DNA of 7,703 nucleotides from an uncultured Campylobacter sp. (lineage in GTDB: Bacteria; Campylobacterota; Campylobacteria; Campylobacterales; Campylobacteraceae). A model generated the notes under the pieces. The model was not told the DNA's origin. It ran no database searches and saw only the letters and a list, made by a program, of their open reading frames with translations. The stretch spans positions 1 to 7,703 of the forward strand of contig NZ_CALHXD010000051.1 of the NCBI RefSeq assembly GCF_938040115.1, given 5' to 3'. The position numbers were made by a program, and so were the translations under genes. Below, piece after piece: positions 1 through 4,921 of this stretch (positions within the stretch are counted from its first letter, which is position 1; each line of letters opens with the position of its first letter).

Positions 1-574
1 AAACGGCTTTAAATATGGCATCGACGAGGGTGGCGGCGCATTCTACGGTCCAAAAATCGACATCAAAATCACCGACGCGCTAAAACGCAAGTGGCAATGC
101 GGCACGATCCAGGTCGATTTTAACCTGCCTGAGCGCTTTGATCTGGGCTACATCGACGCAAATAACGAACGCCAGCGCCCCGTTATGCTACACCGTGCGC
201 TACTGGGAAGCTTTGAGCGATTTATCGGTATTTTGATTGAGCACACGGGCGGCGAACTACCGTTTTTCGTCGCTCCGACGCAAGTAGTCATCGTGCCGAT
301 TAGCGACGCGCACCTAGACTACGCCAAAACCGTTGCCAAAGAGCTTCGCAAAATCGGCGTAGATAGCGAAATCGCAAGCAAAAACGAGAGCCTAAACAAA
401 CGCATCCGCACTGCAGAAAAACAGCGCGTGCCGATGATAGCCGTACTTGGCGACAACGAAGTGGCAAATAGCGCTATCGCCCTGCGCGACCGCACGACTA
501 GGGAGCAAAAAGATATGCAGCTGGATGAATTCGTAGGGCTGCTAAAATCAAAACTCGCCGAGGTAAGTTTTTGA
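1..574 (+). CDS. thrS: Threonyl-tRNA synthetase, C-terminal part (5' end outside window)
   Basis: This gene charges tRNA-Thr with threonine in the cytoplasm. The frame is open from base 2 (first full codon) to the TGA at 572-574, giving about 190 of the family's usual 600-640 residues. Seen here: the catalytic-core stretch EGGGAFYGPKIDI, then QVDFNLPERF, then PVMLHRALLGSFERFIGILI. The last is class II motif 3, with the arginine of SFERF, and it includes the histidine (MLHRA) that in the E. coli enzyme is a zinc ligand. From about window residue 85 onward the sequence matches the HGTP anticodon-binding domain (PTQVVIVPISDAH, then AVLGDNEVANSAIALRDR). The end looks intact. A hairpin terminator lies 26 bases after the stop, so infC is probably transcribed separately. 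An ATG at 185 is internal to the protein and is not a start. The family assignment is essentially certain. Confidence 0.97.
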   Translation, partial: NGFKYGIDEGGGAFYGPKIDIKITDALKRKWQCGTIQVDFNLPERFDLGYIDANNERQRPVMLHRALLGSFERFIGILIEHTGGELPFFVAPTQVVIVPISDAHLDYAKTVAKELRKIGVDSEIASKNESLNKRIRTAEKQRVPMIAVLGDNEVANSAIALRDRTTREQKDMQLDEFVGLLKSKLAEVSF

Positions 575-600
575 AACCCCAGCGAAAATCCGCTAAATTT

Positions 601-635
601 AAGCTAGGCGCGGCTTTATGCTAAGCCTAGCTTTT
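601..635 (+). terminator. Intrinsic terminator of thrS
   Basis: The arms AAGCTAGGC (601-609) and GCCTAGCTT (625-633) are perfectly complementary over 9 bp around a 15-base loop. The second arm runs into TTTT (632-635). It lies just after the thrS stop and before the infC promoter. An inner alternative stem, GGCTT/AAGCC (612-616/623-627), is also possible. Confidence 0.75.
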
Positions 636-709
636 ACCAAAATCCGCAAAAATTGTCACGGCGCAATAAATTTCTACGAAAAATACAATAAAAACACAAT
701 ATTTTTGGA

Positions 710-715
710 TATAAT
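710..715 (+). promoter_or_regulatory. infC promoter, -10 box
   Basis: A perfect TATAAT sits in an AT-rich context (ATTTTTGGA directly before it), 31 bases before the infC start. No TTGACA-like -35 is visible, which is normal for Campylobacter sigma-70 promoters, where a T-rich upstream tract takes its place. Transcription would start near 722, giving a leader of about 25 bases. Confidence 0.75.
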
Positions 716-732
716 CAACAAATTTCAACTTA

Positions 733-749
733 AAGGAAAAAACTAATTG
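733..749 (+). promoter_or_regulatory. infC ribosome binding site and TTG start codon
   Basis: AAGGA at 733-737 lies 9 bases before TTG at 747-749. An in-frame TAA at 744-746 directly precedes the TTG, so translation cannot begin further upstream. The next in-frame ATG (873-875) would remove much of the N-terminal domain. The rare start codon is therefore well supported. In E. coli infC uses AUU and IF3 represses its own synthesis by rejecting non-AUG starts; the same logic may apply here. Confidence 0.8.
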
Positions 750-1262
750 GCTAAAGAAAACGAAGTGTTGCTCAACGAAGATATCAGAGCGAGCGAAGTA
801 AGATGCGTGGGGGACGACGGCACCGCATACGGCGTCATCCCAAGAGTAGAGGCCTTGAAAATCGCCGAGAAAATGGGGCTTGATCTGGTGCTAATCGCGC
901 CTGACGCTAAACCTCCCGTTTGCAAAATAATGGACTACGGCAAATTCCGCTACCAACAGGAAAAAAAGCAAAAAGAGGCCAAGAAAAAGCAAAAAACGAT
1001 CGAAGTAAAAGAGATCAAACTCTCCGTCAAAATCGCTCAAAATGACATAAATTATAAAGTCAAGCATGCGCTTGAGTTTCTAGAAGAGGGCAAACACGTC
1101 AAATTTCGCGTATTTCTAAAAGGCCGCGAGATGAGCAATCCCGAAGCCGGCGTCGCGATGCTGCAAAAGGTCTGGGAGATGGTAAAAGACGTCTCCGACC
1201 GCGATAAAGAGCCGCTGCTAGAAGGCCGCTATGTCAATATGCTAGTAACGCCGAAGAGATAA
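747..1262 (+). CDS. infC: Translation initiation factor IF-3
   Basis: IF-3 binds the 30S ribosomal subunit, keeps it apart from the 50S subunit and checks the start codon and initiator tRNA. The protein has 171 residues, normal for the family. The N-terminal domain (about 8-70) shows NEDIRASEVRCVGDDG, the stretch LDLVLIAPDAKPPVCKIMDY and GKFRYQQ. A lysine-rich linker follows (about 72-83, KKQKEAKKKQK). The C-terminal domain (about 84-171) contains EVKEIKLSVKI, HALEFLEEGKHVKF and FLKGREM and ends in VTPKR. The start is TTG, fixed by the in-frame stop just before it. The gene has its own promoter at 710 and ends in a strong hairpin at 1271. rpmI and rplT, which follow infC in many bacteria, are absent here, which fits my memory of C. 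jejuni, where they lie elsewhere. Confidence 0.97.
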   Translation: MAKENEVLLNEDIRASEVRCVGDDGTAYGVIPRVEALKIAEKMGLDLVLIAPDAKPPVCKIMDYGKFRYQQEKKQKEAKKKQKTIEVKEIKLSVKIAQNDINYKVKHALEFLEEGKHVKFRVFLKGREMSNPEAGVAMLQKVWEMVKDVSDRDKEPLLEGRYVNMLVTPKR

Positions 1263-1270
1263 AAATTCAT

Positions 1271-1298
1271 AAATTTGGGCGATTTCTCGCCCAAATTT
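1271..1298. terminator. Hairpin terminator after infC
   Basis: A perfect 12-bp inverted repeat: AAATTTGGGCGA (1271-1282), loop TTTC, TCGCCCAAATTT (1287-1298). The T-rich end lies inside the second arm, so the structure could act in both directions. It begins 8 bases after the infC stop and should separate infC from the small genes behind it. Confidence 0.75.
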
Positions 1299-1325
1299 AT
1301 CCCAAAATTCCATCAAAGGAAATTT

Positions 1326-1574
1326 ATGACTGCACAAGAGCTAGGAAAAGAACTGGCAAATATGTATTTTACGGCGAAAGACGGCGAAAGAGTAGCCATG
1401 ATACATTTGTTTGGTATAAGATTTAGCAAACAAATATTATCAAATAAAATAAGTGCAAATGAAATCATCAAGTATGCAAAATCTCCGGATGGTTCCATAG
1501 TGAATAAATCATATTTTGCAGAGATAAATAAGGGCGTAAAGCTAGCAAAATATGTTGAAGAAAAGATAGATTAA
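1326..1574 (+). CDS. Small hypothetical protein, possible HTH-like fold
   Basis: This gene encodes 82 residues with no signal peptide or membrane segment. The ATG at 1326 is preferred because AAGGA (1316-1320) lies 5 bases before it. A TTG further upstream (1275) falls inside the infC terminator hairpin. The sequence is mostly helical by composition: TAQELGKELANMY, a short hydrophobic piece VAMIHLFGIRF, then NEIIKYAKSPDGSIVNKSYF and EINKGVKLAKYVEEK. The second half could be a helix-turn-helix-like domain, and small proteins of this look occur as stand-alone HTH-like domains, but I cannot name a family with confidence. The gene has about 33% GC by hand count, clearly lower than its neighbours, and uses more ATA and AGA codons, which suggests acquisition. 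The next gene starts 7 bases after its stop. Confidence 0.7.
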   Translation: MTAQELGKELANMYFTAKDGERVAMIHLFGIRFSKQILSNKISANEIIKYAKSPDGSIVNKSYFAEINKGVKLAKYVEEKID

Positions 1575-1581
1575 AACGAAT

Positions 1582-1971
1582 ATGCAAAAAGCAAACTCGC
1601 GCAAGTCAAATCGCTACACAAACGATCAGATCAAAGAAATTTTAAAAATACGTATCGAGCTAGCAAAAGAACTGATCTCCTGCGAAATAGCGGAGCGAGA
1701 AACGCTAAAAATCATCTCGACCTACCCCATTCACAATCTAAACTATGACGCCAAGCGAATGCAAAAAACTCTTGTTGGCATAGGCGAATACGGCTTTGGT
1801 TGCCCTGCTAACTGGGCGCAAGCACTGCTTGAAATAACGAGCGGCGAAGAGCGAGCGCAAATTTTTAAAGCCCTAAAAGAACAACAGCGACTATATCTCG
1901 AAAAAGACGGTAAAAATAACAAAAAGCTAGAAAAAGTCTTTCAGGCCGCCAAGCAAAATTTAACCGAGTAA
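1582..1971 (+). CDS. Hypothetical protein, 129 residues, helical, cytoplasmic
   Basis: I do not recognise this protein. It begins with a basic stretch (QKANSRKSNRY), followed by charged helical segments rich in Glu and Lys (DQIKEILKIRIELAKELIS; ERAQIFKALKEQQRLYLEK) and a central piece with glycine and aromatic residues (VGIGEYGFGCPANWAQALLE). There is no signal peptide, membrane segment or clear catalytic motif. The ATG at 1582 follows the stop of the upstream gene by 7 bases. No good ribosome binding site is visible (only AAACGAAT), so translation may depend on coupling with that gene. The two small genes probably form one transcript, but I found no clear promoter between the infC terminator and 1326. 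Codon use and GC content are closer to the genome norm than in the gene before it. Length and open frame support a real gene; the function is unknown. Confidence 0.7.
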   Translation: MQKANSRKSNRYTNDQIKEILKIRIELAKELISCEIAERETLKIISTYPIHNLNYDAKRMQKTLVGIGEYGFGCPANWAQALLEITSGEERAQIFKALKEQQRLYLEKDGKNNKKLEKVFQAAKQNLTE

Positions 1972-2109
1972 AATCAAAAACAAGCTCGGCAAATTTAGAA
2001 AACACCGCTCACAATACAAATTTACAGTCTCACGAAACATACCTACGCGATAACACCAAAGAAGCAAAATTTGATAAATTTGAGCCAAAATCGCTAAAGC
2101 ATAAATTTC

Positions 2110-2157
2110 GTATGCGACCGCCCAAGGCTAAATTCCACGCCCAAAGCGGCCGCATAC
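2110..2157. repeat. Long imperfect inverted repeat (11 of 12 bp arms)
   Basis: GTATGCGACCGC (2110-2121) and GCGGCCGCATAC (2146-2157) pair at 11 of 12 positions around a 24-base loop. It lies between two convergent genes, 29 bases beyond the stop of the secreted cysteine-rich protein gene, so it may end transcription from either side. Neither side has a good T-run, so an intrinsic terminator is not certain. The rest of 1972-2186 shows no gene with a start and ribosome binding site. Confidence 0.55.
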
Positions 2158-2186
2158 TTAAAGCTAGTGCCCAGAACGAGCCGCGA

Positions 2187-2513
2187 TTATTTGCCGACCT
2201 TTTTGCAGCACTCTCTCATGTGGCCACCGCTCTTTTTGCAGCATTGCGCGTAAGCTTGCTTTGAGAGAGCGTCATTTTTTTTCACTCTCTGAGGACCCGC
2301 ACCACCCTTGCCGTACTCGTATATCACGCCAAGCTCTTTGCAAGAGCCCGCTTCGTTATCATTATAGTTATAACAAGCTGCCGTGAAATACTGCACCGCG
2401 TTAGCCCACTCTCCTCTGGATACGGCTCTCAATCCATCGCCGTACTCTTGGCCGCCTTGTGCCGAAGACAACGCCAAACACGCCAAAAAGATCGCTAAAA
2501 TCAACTTTTTCAT
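2187..2513 (-). CDS. Secreted cysteine-rich Sel1/Hcp-like repeat protein
   Basis: A 108-residue exported protein. The N-terminus MKKLILAIFLACLALSSA is a typical Sec signal peptide, with a likely cut after Ala18. A Cys at position 12 in FLAC is a poor lipobox because Phe stands where Leu or Val is expected. The mature part resembles the disulfide-bonded Sel1-like repeats of Helicobacter cysteine-rich proteins: AVQYFTAAC, then GSCKELGVIYEYGKGG, then a second half-repeat KNDALSKQAYAQCC followed by MRECCKK. Cysteines at 47 and 58 are 11 residues apart; so are 91/102 and 92/103, which suggests paired disulfides. Known Hcp proteins carry several repeats, whereas this one has about one and a half, so it is a minimal member. 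The start is backed by AAAGGAG (2519-2525), 5 bases before the ATG, and by a perfect -10 box. Likely site is the periplasm; partner and function are unknown. Confidence 0.8.
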   Translation of the reverse strand: MKKLILAIFLACLALSSAQGGQEYGDGLRAVSRGEWANAVQYFTAACYNYNDNEAGSCKELGVIYEYGKGGAGPQRVKKNDALSKQAYAQCCKKSGGHMRECCKKVGK

Positions 2514-2543
2514 GACGACTCCTTTGTGTGGATTTGTAAGACG

Positions 2544-2549
2544 ATTATA
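2544..2549 (-). promoter_or_regulatory. Promoter of the cysteine-rich protein gene, -10 box
   Basis: On the - strand this reads TATAAT, preceded by the T-rich GTTTTTGTAG. It lies 30 bases before the ATG, giving a leader of about 23 bases. No -35 consensus is visible. The gene is thus likely transcribed on its own rather than with the DUF3137 gene upstream. Confidence 0.7.
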
Positions 2550-2669
2550 CTACAAAAACGCTTTGATGTTTAGAAAATATTTACGCTATATCGTGATTAA
2601 ATTTACGTAAAATTTTATCATTGCATTCAAATTTGAGCTGCGAGCCACAAAGCCGTCCAAATTTCAAAA

Positions 2670-3803
2670 TTACCAAATTTTGCGGTTTAAATTTAACTCT
2701 TTTACTATCTGAGCAAAGCTTGCTATCTCGCTCTCGTAAAGCGCTATGGTTTCGTTGTTTATTAGCGATTTGCGGATATCTGGCTCAAAGTCGTCACGCC
2801 AGGTCTCTACGGCGATAAAGATTCGATTATCCTTAAAAACGGAGTTTACAGGGGCGTCTAGTCTTAGGCAAAGCAGAGTAAAATTTTCCATCAGCGCCGG
2901 GCTAAGTGCGTATCTAGCGCCGATCTGATCGGTCGTATAGACGTCAAATATCTCTTCAAATCTCGCGTCGTCCATATTTGCCTTCTGCCCGTAAACCGCT
3001 AAATTTCGCGAATTTACGTGCGCAATTTGCGTTATGGAGCTTAGCTTTTTATTAAAATCCGCCTTAAAAAGCACGCCTCGAAATAGCACGACCGTCTCGG
3101 TGCCGTTTTTCTTTTTCACCTTTTTGGCCGCGTAAAAGTCGCTAAATTTGATGCTAACGCCATCTATATCGCCCTCAACGAGATCCTCGCTGCTCCACTC
3201 ATCGACCCTGCAATCATAAATCGTAAAAAAATCATCAAGCCCCAGCCCGCGGTCTTTATCGTAGCTAAGGCCGTGCTTTTTTACGATATTTTCTATGATT
3301 TGACGTTTAAAATTTGCCCTAAATTCTCGCCTTTTAGACGCAGTCAAAAGGCCGGTCGTCGCAGCATACGAGATCGCGCCCAGCGTCACGCCGAAAATCG
3401 CATCTAGAAAATACGCCGCTGCTGCGCCTACACAAACGCCTACCACAAGGGCGATTAGGCTTGCTTTTTTGACGGCGGCTACTAAATTTACGCGCTCGTT
3501 TTCTAGCTCGCTCAGCTCGGCGGCAATCTTGCTAGAGACGAAATTTTGAGCATTTTCGTTTGGAGTTTCCGCCGGTTTTGCATAAAAATTTGCTATAAAT
3601 CCATAAATCGAAGGAGCGACAAAAAGAATAGCCGCGGCGCCGATAAAAAGGTAGCTAAAAGGCTCGTGAAGCCCGTCGTTTAGGAGCGCGCTTGATAGCG
3701 CAAAAAGGGCTGGCACGGCGGTCAGGACGGCAGCTACGCGCATGAGTTTTTTGAGCGCGTTGGCGCGTTTTGCCTTGGCGTAGAGCTCGTCCGTATCCGC
3801 CAT
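2670..3803 (-). CDS. DUF3137 family membrane protein
   Basis: A 377-residue inner-membrane protein of unknown function. Four hydrophobic segments are visible at about 22-42, 51-71, 115-134 and 136-152, in two pairs separated by a charged linker (about 76-112). The C-terminal part (about 160-370) is the DUF3137 domain: GLGLDDFFTIYDCRVDEWSS and EDLVEGDIDGVSIKFSDFYA, then VVLFRGVLFKADFNKKL, then FDVYTTDQIGARYALSP, ALMENF and RIFIAVE. This soluble part probably faces the cytoplasm. The ATG at 3803 has AGGAG (3809-3813) 5 bases before it, and this site overlaps the TAG stop of the MetF-like gene. The two genes are almost certainly co-transcribed, and their translation may be coupled. No obvious terminator follows the stop. 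The link to one-carbon metabolism rests on position only; the family itself has no established role that I know of. Confidence 0.85.
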   Translation of the reverse strand: MADTDELYAKAKRANALKKLMRVAAVLTAVPALFALSSALLNDGLHEPFSYLFIGAAAILFVAPSIYGFIANFYAKPAETPNENAQNFVSSKIAAELSELENERVNLVAAVKKASLIALVVGVCVGAAAAYFLDAIFGVTLGAISYAATTGLLTASKRREFRANFKRQIIENIVKKHGLSYDKDRGLGLDDFFTIYDCRVDEWSSEDLVEGDIDGVSIKFSDFYAAKKVKKKNGTETVVLFRGVLFKADFNKKLSSITQIAHVNSRNLAVYGQKANMDDARFEEIFDVYTTDQIGARYALSPALMENFTLLCLRLDAPVNSVFKDNRIFIAVETWRDDFEPDIRKSLINNETIALYESEIASFAQIVKELNLNRKIW

Positions 3804-3811
3804 CTTTTCTC

Positions 3812-4693
3812 CTAAAATTGCCTAAACTCGCGAGCTAGCTCTAGGCTCGCCTCGATCTCGGCGCGCTTAGCCATCACGCTTTCGATGTTTGCGCTCAAAT
3901 TTAGCCCGTTTTCGTCGCCGAATTTCTTTAGCTCGCGCCAAATTTCTTTGATGATCTCGCAACTTTGAGCTAGATAGTCCTCGCTAGCGTTTAGACGCGC
4001 CTCAACCGCGCTAGGAACGCTAACGCCCAGCCATTTGATAAACTCTAGCGTTTTTGGGTTGCCCGCCGTTGAAAACGTGAGAAATATCGGCTCGGTTATC
4101 TTTGAGGCCGCACAGTCCTCTAAAAATTTACGCGTCATCTGCGCGTCAAAGATCGCCTGCGAGATAAAAAACTTCGCCCCAGCCGCGATCTTTTCGTGCA
4201 TTCTTTGCGGTTCGTCGCCCTTTTTGGCGTGACGCTCGGCGATACACACTCCGCCGACGGCTAAATTTTCAGATTCGCCCGCGATCTCGTACGCGCGAGC
4301 CAAATTTAACCGCACTTTTTGCGAGCTAGACGTTGCTCCGACTAGCACGTTTAAATTTGAGCTTTGTTCGACTAAGGCCGCGCGAAATCCCTGCTCGTCG
4401 TAGCCGCTAGCCACGCGGTAAAAGATGCTTGGAGTCGAGACGTTTAGGTAGTCGCGGTAGTAAATTTCTGGGCTTAGCGTGCCGCTAAACTCAAATGTCC
4501 GCTCACTATCGTTTCTCTCGCTCTCGTCTTGCACTTCGTAAAGCACGAGCCCGTCGGCGTTTATGCTCTCTATCCTACCCGTCCAGCGATCAGAGATGTC
4601 GCGCAGTTTGGCTTCGTCAAATTCGGCCTTTGGCGGCGTTAATCCGTAGAGCACGAGCCCCTTTTCTTTGTTTAAAATTTTTTCTTTTAACAT
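3812..4693 (-). CDS. MTHFR superfamily protein, divergent MetF-like
   Basis: A 293-residue cytoplasmic protein related to methylenetetrahydrofolate reductase, which makes 5-methyl-tetrahydrofolate with FAD. Similarity is visible in DGLVLYEVQDESER (47-60), CIAERHAKKGDEPQRMHEK (150-168), AGAKFFISQAIFD (171-183) and LEFIKWLGVSVP (216-227), and in the near-C-terminal stretch ANIESVMAKRAEIEASLEL (268-286). Gln179 matches the folate-binding Gln183 of E. coli MetF. However, the hallmark SFEFFPPR with catalytic Glu28 is replaced by LYGLTPPK, with Gly17 at the Glu position, and the RGD loop (Asp120) by VGA. It therefore belongs to a separate subfamily of about 290 residues that is often annotated as MetF. 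The ATG at 4693 has only a weak site (GGA, 6 bases upstream). It heads an operon with the DUF3137 gene and lies downstream of metE, which supports a role in methionine or folate metabolism but does not prove reductase activity. Confidence 0.85.
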   Translation of the reverse strand: MLKEKILNKEKGLVLYGLTPPKAEFDEAKLRDISDRWTGRIESINADGLVLYEVQDESERNDSERTFEFSGTLSPEIYYRDYLNVSTPSIFYRVASGYDEQGFRAALVEQSSNLNVLVGATSSSQKVRLNLARAYEIAGESENLAVGGVCIAERHAKKGDEPQRMHEKIAAGAKFFISQAIFDAQMTRKFLEDCAASKITEPIFLTFSTAGNPKTLEFIKWLGVSVPSAVEARLNASEDYLAQSCEIIKEIWRELKKFGDENGLNLSANIESVMAKRAEIEASLELAREFRQF

Positions 4694-4716
4694 GAAATTT
4701 CCAAATTTAAAATGTA

Positions 4717-4760
4717 GAAAACCGCGCCGTTTGCGGTTAAATTTACGCTGCTACGGCGCG
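4717..4760 (-). terminator. Hairpin ahead of the MetF-like gene (terminator or attenuator-like)
   Basis: Read on the - strand, CGCGCCGT (4760-4753) pairs perfectly with ACGGCGCG (4730-4723) around a 22-base loop and is followed by GTTTTC. A competing 6-bp stem, AACCGC/GCGGTT (4738-4733/4725-4720), uses part of the same arm and ends in the same T-run. The structure ends about 25 bases before the MetF-like ATG. It may be a second terminator for metE or a control element in the leader of the next operon. I see no convincing promoter between it and the metE terminator. Confidence 0.45.
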
Positions 4761-4853
4761 TGCGCAGGATAAATTATTCGCCAGCGACCGACAAATTTGA
4801 TCCGCGTCAAATTTGAGCGGGTTTTAAAAATCATCACCCACAATTTAGCGGAC

Positions 4854-4892
4854 AAAAGCCGCTTCGGCCGTAAATTTAAACGGCAAAGCGGC
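4854..4892 (-). terminator. Intrinsic terminator of metE
   Basis: On the - strand GCCGCTT (4892-4886) pairs with AAGCGGC (4864-4858), and an inner stem GCCGT/ACGGC extends it around a TTAAATTT loop. TTTT follows directly (4857-4854). It lies 29 bases after the metE stop. It should limit read-through into the MetF-like operon. Confidence 0.7.
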
Positions 4893-4921
4893 AAATTTAT
4901 CCGAGTCGCAAGCGGTTAAAT

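Noticed and set aside
743..925. - strand frame opposite infC
   Set aside because: It is a shadow of the well-supported infC reading frame and has no promoter or family similarity.
1275..1325. Upstream extension of the 82-residue gene to a TTG at 1275
   Set aside because: The extension lies inside the infC terminator hairpin and has no ribosome binding site, whereas the ATG at 1326 has AAGGA 5 bases before it.
1974..2266. Long open + strand frame (about 97 codons) after the 129-residue gene
   Set aside because: It has no start codon with a ribosome binding site near its beginning, its translation looks like AAATTT-derived filler (repeated KF and LK), and it runs into the antisense of the cysteine-rich protein gene.
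2383..2928. + strand frames at 2383-2610, 2621-2818 and 2746-2928
   Set aside because: They overlap supported - strand genes and the promoter at 2544; there is no start signal or recognisable protein.
4035..4695. + strand frames opposite the MetF-like gene
   Set aside because: The - strand protein shows clear superfamily motifs along its whole length, so these are antisense shadows.
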